Shown: in pieces, positions 22,553 through 31,696 of the stretch
Numbering within the stretch: the first letter of the stretch is position 1
How the letters are laid out: every line of letters starts with the position of its first letter
DNA from: Caryophanales bacterium UBA6879
Lineage (GTDB): Bacteria; Bacillota_I; Bacilli_A; RFN20; CAG-288
Direction of reading: 5' to 3'
Assembly (NCBI GenBank): GCA_002449135.1
Contig: DKCH01000025.1
Coordinates: 1 to 36,499, forward strand
Length of the DNA: 36,499 nt
Translations under genes and position numbers: made by a program
The notes under the pieces: generated by a model
Told to the model about the DNA's origin: nothing
Seen by the model: only the letters and a program-made list of their open reading frames with translations
Database searches by the model: none

Positions 22553-24568
22553 ATGAAAAAATCTTTTATGCTTTTGTCATTATTGATGCTTAGTACTTTT
22601 GCTATAGGTATTACAAGTTGTGGAAGTAATAATTCTTCTACAAATAATGATTCTAATGTGTCTTCTAATTTGTTAAGTGAAAGTGTTAATAATTCTTCTA
22701 CTAGTAATGTTACATATACTTTTGAACAAGTTTTAAATAAATTAAAAGAAGGTTATCAGTCTACTAGCTTATTAGAATTTACTTATGATCCTACCTCTTA
22801 TTCAGGCGGGTCTGTTAGACCAGTAATTCAAGCTCAATATATTAGAAATACTATTGGTACTGATGTCTTAAAAAGTGAAATTAGTGCAGTTGGGGATGAT
22901 ACTTCTGTAGTTCCTACTTATGTTCAATCTTTTCATATTCAAAAGGGCGATAATGATTTACCTGTGCAAGCTACTTTGTCTTTTAATAATACATTAGTTA
23001 CTAAAACCATTAGTAATACAACATGGTCTAATTCTTATTATTCTAATGTTTTTAAGTCAGTGGAATTAGATGATTTTGTGAAAGAAGAAGATGAAAGTTA
23101 TTCTTTAAAAGCTAAATCTATTGAGCAAAAGCAAAAACTTAATAAATTTGCAAGCCAATTTGTTATTGCAACTCTTCCAATTCAAGCAAAATCATTTAAT
23201 TTATCTATTTCTAATGATTATGTTTTTTATACTTTTAATTTTGATTCTAGTACCACAGTTCAAGAAGGATATGAAGTTAGTATTTCTATTACTGGTGAAA
23301 TATCACTTAAGAATACGGGTAAAGATCTAGTTTCAAAAGTTGATGTTATAAATGGTGAAGAAGATTTAGATTTTAAAAAGGCTATTGATTCATTAAAAAC
23401 GCAAAACTGGGAATTCAATCATGTTGATGAAAGAAATTATGACTATAGTGAATATACTGCACTTTTTGCACAATATGGAATAGAAATACCTTCTAGTGTT
23501 TCTGTTAAACAAGTTGATGAAGCTAAGAGTAATAATAGTGATTTTTTAGTTAATAGTTCTTTACAAGCTAAAGCCGGTGATAAGACACAAGAATCTTCTA
23601 ATAATTATCTTTTTAGACAAACAAATGATGGCTTAGCTTCTTTAGTTAATGGTGTTGATTTCTATAATAAAGAAGACTTCTATTATACTCAGGCCCCTAC
23701 GAAAGATTATACTTTAGCTTCTATTCTTCCTAGTTTTAGTTTATCTTCTTTAGTTTTTGAAAAGGAAACTGTTTCTAATACGATTTTAAAATTTACTCCA
23801 AATTTGAATCTTCCTTTAAGTGATGATACTGGTTATTTATTTTCTGCTTTTGGTGATCAAATTTCTTCTTTGGAAAATTTTAGTATTGAAATTGATACTG
23901 CAAATAATACCGTTAAGTTTAATTTATCAACTAATGGAGGCACTAGTAATGATCCTTTAGGAATAGGCTCAAATTATAATGTCAAAATACCTTATACTTC
24001 TAACGTTTCTATTATTTATTCTAAATTTGGAGAAGTTTCTAATACTTTAGTTTCTAATGAAAAAATTCATGAAAATACTGATAATTTGTCATTAAAAAGT
24101 TTTGCTGCTCCTTATTATGAAGATGAAAAACAAGCTGGAATTTTAAATACTATTATTTCTTTAGATAATTTATCTTATATTCCTACTTTAGGTGGTTATT
24201 TTATTTCTTTGGATGAATTTGGTGTGGAACAAACTGGTGGGACTGATGAAAATCCTATATATGGATATTTATATTTTGGTTATGAATTATCAAGTAAAGA
24301 AAAGGCTGAAGCATCTTTAGAAAGTTATAAAGAAAAATTAATAGGTAAAGGCTTTAAAGAAAGTAAATTCCCTGAGAATCCATCTATTTCTGATAATGTT
24401 TGGTATGGAAAAACAGGATTTACTAATCAGGCTACTTATACTTTAGTAGTAGGTGAAGGAGAACAAGTTAAAACTATTTATGTTGATGTTGCTTGTGAAA
24501 CTACTGATGAAACTATTAAGTTGAAAGTTGCTGTTAGAACGCAAGTGATTACTGCTAATTCTAAATAA
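22553..24568 (+). CDS. Lipoprotein, paralogue A of a tandem pair
   Basis: The 671-residue protein has a lipoprotein signal peptide with lipobox ITSC (C23) and an Asn/Ser-rich linker. I do not recognise a named domain. It is a full-length paralogue of the next protein (24706): both share VLNKLKEGYQSTSL- or ALNKLAKGYKATSL-type starts, NGEEDxDxKxAxDSLK in the middle, HENxDNLSLxxF and a PxLGGxxxS segment in the C-terminal part. It is likely a surface-exposed membrane-anchored protein; a ligand is not evident. The GGGAGG site (22535-22540) lies 12 bases from the ATG, and this spacing and the surrounding leader are conserved in the paralogue. A strong terminator follows. Confidence 0.85.
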   Translation: MKKSFMLLSLLMLSTFAIGITSCGSNNSSTNNDSNVSSNLLSESVNNSSTSNVTYTFEQVLNKLKEGYQSTSLLEFTYDPTSYSGGSVRPVIQAQYIRNTIGTDVLKSEISAVGDDTSVVPTYVQSFHIQKGDNDLPVQATLSFNNTLVTKTISNTTWSNSYYSNVFKSVELDDFVKEEDESYSLKAKSIEQKQKLNKFASQFVIATLPIQAKSFNLSISNDYVFYTFNFDSSTTVQEGYEVSISITGEISLKNTGKDLVSKVDVINGEEDLDFKKAIDSLKTQNWEFNHVDERNYDYSEYTALFAQYGIEIPSSVSVKQVDEAKSNNSDFLVNSSLQAKAGDKTQESSNNYLFRQTNDGLASLVNGVDFYNKEDFYYTQAPTKDYTLASILPSFSLSSLVFEKETVSNTILKFTPNLNLPLSDDTGYLFSAFGDQISSLENFSIEIDTANNTVKFNLSTNGGTSNDPLGIGSNYNVKIPYTSNVSIIYSKFGEVSNTLVSNEKIHENTDNLSLKSFAAPYYEDEKQAGILNTIISLDNLSYIPTLGGYFISLDEFGVEQTGGTDENPIYGYLYFGYELSSKEKAEASLESYKEKLIGKGFKESKFPENPSISDNVWYGKTGFTNQATYTLVVGEGEQVKTIYVDVACETTDETIKLKVAVRTQVITANSK

Positions 24569-24578
24569 AATAAAATAT

Positions 24579-24616
24579 ATAAGGTTAAGTTTATAATTAT
24601 GCTTAACCTTATTTTA
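24579..24616 (+). terminator. Intrinsic terminator after lipoprotein paralogue A
   Basis: An 11-bp stem ataaggttaag (24579-24589) / cttaaccttat (24602-24612) with a 12-nt loop is followed by T-rich sequence. Confidence 0.82.
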
Positions 24617-24638
24617 TTTATAAAAATAAAATTTACTC

Positions 24639-24667
24639 TTGAATATATTTTAATTTTTTGTTATATT
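24639..24667 (+). promoter_or_regulatory. Promoter of lipoprotein paralogue B
   Basis: TTGAAT (24639-24644), a 17-nt spacer and TATATT (24662-24667) preceded by TG at 24659-24660 form an extended -10 promoter. Confidence 0.75.
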
Positions 24668-24705
24668 GTTCAATAGATTTTATTAAAGGGAGGAAAAATT
24701 CTATC

Positions 24706-26664
24706 ATGAAAAAATCTAAGAATATTTTAAGTTTAGTTTTGCTTAGTACTTTGGCTATAGGCTTAGCTAGCTGTAATGATCAAAAAGATTCTATTGTTAG
24801 TAGTAGTGAAGTTACTCAAACTAGCTCTTCTACTGATACTAATGCTTCATTAACTGCTGCTTTAAATAAATTAGCTAAGGGTTATAAAGCTACAAGTTTA
24901 ATTACCCAAGTTGTAACTTATGCTGGAAGCTCTAGTGGTACTGATTCTGAAGTTGGTGAATATTATGTTTTAAATACTATTGCTAGTGATGCTTATCGTG
25001 CTGATTCTAGTGATTTTTATAACAAAGACGAAGCTGTACCAGAATATGTAGAAACTACTTATGTTCAATCTGTTAATGGTTATGCTGCTGCTGTTGGTCT
25101 TGATTTAAGTAATAACATTGTTTCTCAAAATATTACTGGTTCTAATGGTTTAGCTATTAAGTGGGATAATTCTGGTTTTATTAATGCTTTTACTAAACTT
25201 ACTGCTGCTGATTTTGAATTAGGTGATAATGGTGTTTATAACTTAAAAGTTAAGACAACTGCTCAAAAGTTAGCATTGAATCGCTTAGGTGCTCAATTAT
25301 CTGGTGGTGTTTCTTCTCTTTCAACTTCTACTTTTTCTTTAGAACTTGATTCTAATTATGTTTATTATGATCTTGTTTTTAAGACTGGTACTTTATCTTC
25401 ATATAATGCAACATTAGGTCTTTCTATTCATGGTGAGATTAATCTTGATGAAACTGGTGAAGGTTTAACTGCTCCTTTAGCTCCTATTACTGGTGAAGAA
25501 GATGCTGATTTAAAAGCTGCTTTGGATTCTTTAAAACAAAATAAATGGGAAACTTCTATTAAATTAAATGAAGATTATGTTTATCCTTCTGGACTTTCTA
25601 GCTATGGAGTGGAAAATATTAATTTAAGTTATTCTATTAGTGGTAAGACTGATGGTAAGGACTTTTTAGCTAAACAAACTGTTGTTGAAAATAATCAATA
25701 TACTTCTACTTCTATTAGTGGTTTTAAAAGTTTAGATGATGGCTCATTAGTTAGCTTACATTCTGCTGATATTAATAATCCTGATGATTTATATTATGAT
25801 GGTGCTCCTGTTAAAAATACTACTTTAGCTTCTTCTAAAGTTCTACCTTCTTTTGATATTTCTTCTGTTTTATTTAAGAAAGATGCTTCTTCTACTGATA
25901 CTGTTTTAAAATATACTTTAAAAGATAGTATTAATGTTTATGATTTAAGTGGAGATTATTTCTCTGTTTTGAATGATACTATTGAAGATTTTTCTAAGTT
26001 TAGCATTGAAATTAATAAAACTAATAACACTATTACCTTTACTGATGCTTCTACTTCTTCTGTTTCCGATCCATTTTATGGGCTTGGAGATTATGGAATT
26101 ACTTGTGAACTTACTTCAACATCTTCTGTAGTTTATTCTCAAGTTGGAACTTTAAATGAAACAATAATTGATCAAAGCAAAGTCCATGAAAATTGTGATA
26201 ATTTATCTTTAAGCAATTTTGTTAGTGATTATTATGCCACTACATCTAGCTATGCTAAATATTTAAATGCTATTATTCCTCTTGAAGATCTTGATAGTAA
26301 TGTTCCTGCTTTAGGTGGTGTTTATTCTTCTATAGCTGGATTATCTATGATTAATTTCGGAACAAGCAGTGCACCTAGTTATCCTGTTTTCTATATTGCC
26401 TATGCTGGTTCTAGTACTAGTGAAGTAAAATCTATGCTTGATACTTATGTTGCTAAATTAACTGGTTATACTAAAGTTAATGTTGATTTAACTTCAAATA
26501 CTTTAGATAATGTTTGGAAGTTTATTAATGGAGACTTTACTAATTATGCTTCTTATAAAAAAGCATATGGTGAAAAGACAATTTATCTTGATTTAGCTAC
26601 TGAGGGCAATAATTTATATATAGCTATTAGAACTTCTGTACCTGCTGTTCCTAGTGGTAATTAG
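24706..26664 (+). CDS. Lipoprotein, paralogue B of a tandem pair
   Basis: The 652-residue protein has lipobox LASC (C23) and a Ser/Thr-rich linker, and is homologous along its length to the 22553 product. Shared points include the ALNKLAKGYKATSL segment, ITGEEDADLKAALDSLK, VHENCDNLSLSNF, and a C-terminal part in the order LDNVWK, a FTN(Y/Q)A motif and TIYLDLA. The function is unknown. An in-frame ATG at 24658 would add 16 residues, but it lies inside the promoter's -10 region and before the AAAGGGAGG site (24685-24693), and the signal peptide starts at MKKSKN, so the ATG at 24706 is chosen. It has its own promoter; no clear terminator is seen in the 128 bases before the next gene. Confidence 0.85.
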   Translation: MKKSKNILSLVLLSTLAIGLASCNDQKDSIVSSSEVTQTSSSTDTNASLTAALNKLAKGYKATSLITQVVTYAGSSSGTDSEVGEYYVLNTIASDAYRADSSDFYNKDEAVPEYVETTYVQSVNGYAAAVGLDLSNNIVSQNITGSNGLAIKWDNSGFINAFTKLTAADFELGDNGVYNLKVKTTAQKLALNRLGAQLSGGVSSLSTSTFSLELDSNYVYYDLVFKTGTLSSYNATLGLSIHGEINLDETGEGLTAPLAPITGEEDADLKAALDSLKQNKWETSIKLNEDYVYPSGLSSYGVENINLSYSISGKTDGKDFLAKQTVVENNQYTSTSISGFKSLDDGSLVSLHSADINNPDDLYYDGAPVKNTTLASSKVLPSFDISSVLFKKDASSTDTVLKYTLKDSINVYDLSGDYFSVLNDTIEDFSKFSIEINKTNNTITFTDASTSSVSDPFYGLGDYGITCELTSTSSVVYSQVGTLNETIIDQSKVHENCDNLSLSNFVSDYYATTSSYAKYLNAIIPLEDLDSNVPALGGVYSSIAGLSMINFGTSSAPSYPVFYIAYAGSSTSEVKSMLDTYVAKLTGYTKVNVDLTSNTLDNVWKFINGDFTNYASYKKAYGEKTIYLDLATEGNNLYIAIRTSVPAVPSGN

Positions 26665-26738
26665 TATTGTTATTTAATTAAAAAAAAGATAATATATGTA
26701 GACTAAAGACTTTAAAAGCGTTTTCATTAACTCTTTTA

Positions 26739-26767
26739 TTGTCTTTATTTGCAATTGTTTGTATATT
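26739..26767 (+). promoter_or_regulatory. Promoter of the third lipoprotein and oppA
   Basis: TTGTCT (26739-26744), a 17-nt spacer and TATATT (26762-26767) lie 25 bases before the ATG at 26793. Confidence 0.75.
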
Positions 26768-26792
26768 TTTAAAAAATAAGGAGGAATTAATT

Positions 26793-28745
26793 ATGAGAAA
26801 AGGTTTGTTAACAATTCTTAGCTTTATTTCAGTATTAGGTCTTGGGCTAGTTTCATGTAATAACAATAATAGCGAAAATACTAGTATTGATAGTACTAGT
26901 AGTGTTGAAGACGGAAATGTCATGGCTTCTGTTGTTGATCCAGAAAGTAGAGAATATGTTGAAGTTGGTACAGTTATTGATTTAAATGATTGGGTAACTT
27001 TATATAAATCTGGAAGACAGGATCCTCAAAAAGGAACTGATGATAATTTTAAAGCGACTTTAATTACTCCTGATACCGCAGAATTAGATGGACATAAATT
27101 AACTGTTACAAGTGAAGGACAAATTACTGTTACAATTTCTAATCTTGCTGGAAAAAATTTAGCGAGTCTTACTGTTAATTCCGCCTCTTCTACTAAAATT
27201 AAATTTAGCGAATTTGTTAAGAATTTAAGTGTTACTAATGAGTACTATGCTTTTAATACAAAATTAGATGGTAATAGCTTATTAATAGAAGATGGTGCTT
27301 TAGTAATGGATGAATATCCTACTATTCATAATCCAAATTATTTTGCATTGTATGATTCTGATGAAAATGAATATTGGGGTTTAATGCGTGCTGGTGATGG
27401 TTTAACTTATAACTTTACTATGGCAGATAGAAAAGGTACAAATTTAAATGTTAAACAAGGTCCTACTGGTACTGATTTTTCTTATTATTATATTGCCATG
27501 AATTTCCCTGTTTCAGGTGCTGATTTTACTACTGAAGTTTCATCAGAGGGAACTGAATATTTAACTTTGAATTCTAGCAGAGTTTCTGATTTTTTAATTA
27601 TTGTTTTAGGCTATTCTTATGATAATATTTTAGCTATAAAAGATGAAACCACTGGTAAAGCTCTTTATAAAGATGTTGAGGTTGATGTTGAATATTACCC
27701 AGTAAAATATGTTAATGATAATAATCAAGAAGTTGTTGAAGAATTACCTGTAGTTTCTAGTTATGCTATAGGTAATGACGAAAACAGCACAAAATATTTA
27801 ATTGCTATGAACGCTTTAAGTTATGGTAGTGAAAATTTAGTTACTACATCTGCTGGTGTTGAATCTTATTTAAAAGATAATAAATATCCAGAACCTATTA
27901 AGGATCCTGGGATTAATACTGCCTTAGATAAAATTAAAGAAGGTAAGAATTATACTGAAACTTTAACAACTGGTTGGTATGATAGAGTTTCTGATTCCAC
28001 AACTGGTGGATATAAATATACTGCTTTAGCTGAAGCTCCTAAAGCAGAGGCAGGTTATGTAAATTCTATTACTGAATATAAATTAGGTACAAGTAAACTT
28101 AGCACTGCAAAAAGTGAAGTTACTAGTGATCGTGTGAAACTTACCTTTGATGAAAATTTCTTTGGTCAAGAAGGTACAGTAGATATTAAAGCCTCTTCAA
28201 CTAATGGTAAATATGATGTAACTACTAACATTGGAACGAAGACTGTTGAAGGTCAAGGTGAAGTTTTAGGTATTGTTGATTCTACAACTACTTCTGTAGA
28301 TGGTGCTAGTGGTGCTACTGATACTTATACTGCTTTTGTTGATAATACAATTAATGGTGTTAGATTTGATGGTGCTGATCAAGGCAAGTACATTTCTTCT
28401 GTTGATACTACAGAAAGTGATAAAGGTACAACAACTACTGTTTCTGTTAGTGGTAAATATGTTCCAGATTTCTTTACTAATTTAGCTAGTAGTTCTCCTG
28501 TTGCCTATTTTGGTAATGAAATTCTTGATTTTGATAAGTGGTCAGTCTCCTTAAATGGTTCATCTGATACTTTTGCTAGTTACTTAGATTTCACTATTAG
28601 CTATACTCAAAAAGATGGCAAATATGTTGATTTTAAAGTGGATGCTGAAATTACCTGGGGTGAATCAACTACAACTGCTGGTGCATATACTGTATATAGA
28701 ATGATATTTGATTTTACCAATATTGGTACTACTAGTATTAAATAA
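26793..28745 (+). CDS. Lipoprotein with N-terminal Ig-like region and a module shared with the paralogue pair
   Basis: The 650-residue protein has lipobox LVSC (C22). Residues about 40-130 read like a bacterial Ig-like beta domain (EVGTVIDLNDWVTLY to GQITVTISNLAGKN). From about residue 376 it carries ALDKIKEGKNYTETLTTGWYDR, similar to the VLNKLKEGYQSTSL opening of the two upstream lipoproteins, followed by a comparable beta-rich stretch; so it seems to embed part of that module after a different N-terminal half. An in-frame ATG at 26739 would add 18 residues but falls on the -35 box; the AAGGAGGA site at 26778-26785 fixes the start at 26793. Only 14 bases separate it from oppA, so they form one operon and it may help capture peptides (inference). 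Confidence 0.82.
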   Translation: MRKGLLTILSFISVLGLGLVSCNNNNSENTSIDSTSSVEDGNVMASVVDPESREYVEVGTVIDLNDWVTLYKSGRQDPQKGTDDNFKATLITPDTAELDGHKLTVTSEGQITVTISNLAGKNLASLTVNSASSTKIKFSEFVKNLSVTNEYYAFNTKLDGNSLLIEDGALVMDEYPTIHNPNYFALYDSDENEYWGLMRAGDGLTYNFTMADRKGTNLNVKQGPTGTDFSYYYIAMNFPVSGADFTTEVSSEGTEYLTLNSSRVSDFLIIVLGYSYDNILAIKDETTGKALYKDVEVDVEYYPVKYVNDNNQEVVEELPVVSSYAIGNDENSTKYLIAMNALSYGSENLVTTSAGVESYLKDNKYPEPIKDPGINTALDKIKEGKNYTETLTTGWYDRVSDSTTGGYKYTALAEAPKAEAGYVNSITEYKLGTSKLSTAKSEVTSDRVKLTFDENFFGQEGTVDIKASSTNGKYDVTTNIGTKTVEGQGEVLGIVDSTTTSVDGASGATDTYTAFVDNTINGVRFDGADQGKYISSVDTTESDKGTTTTVSVSGKYVPDFFTNLASSSPVAYFGNEILDFDKWSVSLNGSSDTFASYLDFTISYTQKDGKYVDFKVDAEITWGESTTTAGAYTVYRMIFDFTNIGTTSIK

Positions 28746-28759
28746 AAAGGAGTTTAAAA

Positions 28760-31537
28760 ATGAAATTTGGTTTAAATAGAAAATTCAATGTTTTACTTGC
28801 TGCTACTTGTTTAATTATTTCTGGTAGCTTAATGGGCTGTAATAAAACAGATGATAAATTAGGTGATTATACTTATAATACTTATCTTTCTACTAACCCT
28901 AAAACTTGGAATTCTCATAACTGGGAAACTAGTGATGAATCATATGTAACTGCTTATACTGAAATGGGCTTTTATGATACTCAAATTAACGCTAATAAAG
29001 ATGGTTATGAAATCGTTTCTGAAATGGCTGATGGTGATCCTGTTTTAGTTGAACCTGCTAATTTAGATAGTGAAGAATATTCTAAAATTAGTGAGAAATA
29101 TTATGATGGTGGTAACTTATTAGATAATGCTATTTATGATATTAAATTAAATCAATTAGCTAAATGGGAAGATGGAACTCCAATTAAAGCTGATGATTAT
29201 GTTGAATCTATGAAACTTTTATTAGATCCTAAATATGCTAACTACCGTGCTGATTCTTTCTATAAAGGTGATTTGGTTGTTGCTAATGCTGAAAAATATT
29301 TTAAGCAAGGAAGAGAAACAGTTGAATCTGCTTTTGATTATCTTGATTTAAGTTCAGGTAATTTTAAAGATCCAAGTTCCGCTGGTACAAATGGTATGTA
29401 CTATTTAAATTTAGGTTCTGTAAATGGTTATGTTTCAAGTGTTGCTGGTTCTTCTTCTGAAGGCAGTGATTTTACTTATAACTTATATACATTTTTTAAC
29501 AATTTCAGTGGATGGAATAATGCTGGTAAATTAGCTTATCAAAGAGTTGAAGATGCAGTCTTTGGCTTTTTACTTAGAGGTTTTCAATCTAAAACATATT
29601 ATACTGAACATCAAGCTTTCTATGATACTAAAAAGAGCGATTGGGAAGAAGCTGTTTCAAAAGGTGTTTCTGGTGTTACTTCTAGTATGATTTTTGGCGA
29701 TAACTTAGTTATGCCTGATATTAATTTTGATGATTTTACTAACCCTGAAAATGTTTTACAAGATGGTAAAGGTGCTTTAGTTGTTAGAAAGAAATTAGAT
29801 AATTCTAATCTTGAAGCAGATGGAAATAGTCAAAATTATAGTAGAGCTTTACTTGAAGCTGATTTAAGAACTATTATGGCTAATGCTCCTGGTAATGCTT
29901 CCTATAAGCAAAATTGGTCTTGGAAATGTTTAGCTTATATTGATGTTTATAATAATGATTCAGTTGCTTTTGACAATGTTGGTTTTGCTAAGGTAGATGA
30001 CTATACTATTCGTTTCTATTTAACTAGAGATATTACTTTACTTGATTTAAAGTTTTCATTAACTTCTAATTTCTTAGTTAACACTAAACTTTATACTGAA
30101 AATACTATTGAAACTGCATCTGGAACTAAACAAACAACTTATGCAACTAATATGGAAGACTATATGTCTTATGGTCCTTATAAGATGTATAAGTATGAAT
30201 CAGGTAAGAATATTACTTTAATTAAAAATGAAAATTGGTATGGTTATACTGATGGTAAACACGTTGGTCAGTACCAAATGACTTCTTTAGTCACTCAAAT
30301 TATTACTGATCATGATACTGCTATGGGTCTTTTCTTAAAAGGTCAATTAGATGATATTACCTTAGATAATAAGGATATGAAAGATTATGGTACTTCTAGC
30401 CGTAAGACTGTAACTTATGAATCTTATACTACTAAGATTTCCTTTAATACTAATAGAAACAAGCTTTTAGAAAGACAAAAGGCAGCTGGGTCTGGATTAA
30501 ATAAAACTGTACTTTCTAATTATAACTTTAGAAAAGGTTTATCCTTAGGTATTGATCGTAATACCTTTGCTGCTCAAGCTACTGGTGGTTCTAAAGCCTT
30601 TACTGGTTTATTAAATGATCTTTATTTAACTAATGCTGAAACTGGTGCTAAATATAGAGATACTAAACAAGGTAAGAGTGTTTATAATACTGTTTATGGA
30701 AATTTAGGTGGAAACACTCTTAGTGATACTAAAGATGAAAATGGAGCTTATCAACCAGCAGAAACTAAAGCATTAAGTGAAAGTCAAAATGGTTACAATA
30801 AGGCTTTAGCTGAACAATATGTTACTAAGGCTATTAAAGATGAAGTTGAATCTAAAGAAGAAGGACATTTAACTGCTTCTGATAAGATTTCTATTGAATT
30901 TAAGGTTTATGATAATCAGTCTGATACTACTACTGCTGCTCAAGCTCAATTAAATAATTATTTTACTGATTTAATTAATGCTTCTAATGCGGCTAATGGA
31001 TACACTAATTCAATTGAAATTACTTTAACTAAGGATGAAAACTATTATGATTCTGCTAAAGTTGGAAATTATGATATGATTTTCTCTACTTGGGGTGGTG
31101 CTTCAATTAATCCTTATGGTTTAATGGAAGTTTATTGTTCATCAACCTTTGATTCTAACTGTGAATATGGTTTTAAAGGTAAGCAAAATAGTACACCTTT
31201 AACTATTACTTTCTCAGATGGTTCTCAAGAAACTAAGAGTTTTGATGCTTGGTATAATGAAATGGCTAATACTTTAACTTCTGATCAAACTGAAAGAAGA
31301 TTAGATATCTTAGCTGGACTTGAAGCTGGTATTATTGATAGATTTGAAGCTATTCCTTTAGTTGCTAGAGGTACTACTTCATTAACTTCATTCAAAGTAG
31401 AAAATTATTCTAATAGTTATATTTCTTTAGTTGGTTATGGTGGGGTTAGACAATTAAGCTTTAATTATACTAATTCTCAATGGGCCGATGTTTTAAAACA
31501 AAACGGCAATGATTTAACTAATGAATATAAGGATTAA
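28760..31537 (+). CDS. oppA: Oligopeptide ABC transporter substrate-binding lipoprotein (very large)
   Basis: The 925-residue protein has lipobox LMGC (C27) and the SBP_bac_5 pattern: LNQLAKWEDGTPIKADDYV, a GPYKMYKYESGKNITLIKN block with the following NWYG, and a C-terminal GNYDMIFSTWGG segment. It binds peptides and delivers them to the OppBC permease. Usual OppA proteins have about 540-600 residues; the surplus is spread over extra segments (for example about residues 180-380) with no recognisable domain. The AAAAAGGAG site lies at the stop of the upstream lipoprotein gene. A terminator follows and oppBCD have a separate promoter, so OppA, with its lipoprotein partner, can be made at a different level from the membrane complex. 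Confidence 0.9.
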   Translation: MKFGLNRKFNVLLAATCLIISGSLMGCNKTDDKLGDYTYNTYLSTNPKTWNSHNWETSDESYVTAYTEMGFYDTQINANKDGYEIVSEMADGDPVLVEPANLDSEEYSKISEKYYDGGNLLDNAIYDIKLNQLAKWEDGTPIKADDYVESMKLLLDPKYANYRADSFYKGDLVVANAEKYFKQGRETVESAFDYLDLSSGNFKDPSSAGTNGMYYLNLGSVNGYVSSVAGSSSEGSDFTYNLYTFFNNFSGWNNAGKLAYQRVEDAVFGFLLRGFQSKTYYTEHQAFYDTKKSDWEEAVSKGVSGVTSSMIFGDNLVMPDINFDDFTNPENVLQDGKGALVVRKKLDNSNLEADGNSQNYSRALLEADLRTIMANAPGNASYKQNWSWKCLAYIDVYNNDSVAFDNVGFAKVDDYTIRFYLTRDITLLDLKFSLTSNFLVNTKLYTENTIETASGTKQTTYATNMEDYMSYGPYKMYKYESGKNITLIKNENWYGYTDGKHVGQYQMTSLVTQIITDHDTAMGLFLKGQLDDITLDNKDMKDYGTSSRKTVTYESYTTKISFNTNRNKLLERQKAAGSGLNKTVLSNYNFRKGLSLGIDRNTFAAQATGGSKAFTGLLNDLYLTNAETGAKYRDTKQGKSVYNTVYGNLGGNTLSDTKDENGAYQPAETKALSESQNGYNKALAEQYVTKAIKDEVESKEEGHLTASDKISIEFKVYDNQSDTTTAAQAQLNNYFTDLINASNAANGYTNSIEITLTKDENYYDSAKVGNYDMIFSTWGGASINPYGLMEVYCSSTFDSNCEYGFKGKQNSTPLTITFSDGSQETKSFDAWYNEMANTLTSDQTERRLDILAGLEAGIIDRFEAIPLVARGTTSLTSFKVENYSNSYISLVGYGGVRQLSFNYTNSQWADVLKQNGNDLTNEYKD

Positions 31538-31572
31538 TTTTATATATTTGTATTAGGTTAAATAAAAATTTT

Positions 31573-31606
31573 AAGGGTGATTTTTAATAAATTTCACCCT
31601 TTTTTT
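31573..31606 (+). terminator. Intrinsic terminator after oppA
   Basis: An 8-bp stem aagggtga (31573-31580) / tcaccctt (31594-31601) is followed by T residues. Confidence 0.83.
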
Positions 31607-31617
31607 ATTAAAAAATT

Positions 31618-31646
31618 TTGTTTTTATTCTTATAAAAAAGTATAAT
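31618..31646 (+). promoter_or_regulatory. Promoter of oppBCD
   Basis: TTGTTT (31618-31623), a 17-nt spacer and a consensus TATAAT (31641-31646) lie 50 bases before oppB. Confidence 0.82.
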
Positions 31647-31650
31647 ACTA

Positions 31651-31673
31651 ACATAAACATTTTTTGTTTATGT
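31651..31673 (+). promoter_or_regulatory. 5'-terminal hairpin of the oppBCD mRNA
   Basis: acataaac (31651-31658) pairs perfectly with gtttatgt (31666-31673) around a 7-nt loop. The expected start is near 31653, so the transcript would begin in this hairpin; it could stabilise the mRNA or be an operator palindrome. Confidence 0.5.
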
Positions 31674-31696
31674 CTAGATGAAAAGAGAGAGAAAAA

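Noticed and set aside
26678..26923. Minus-strand open frame between the second and third lipoprotein genes
   Set aside because: It runs across a clear promoter, a strong ribosome-binding site and the signal-peptide region of the plus-strand gene, and the product is unlike any protein I know.
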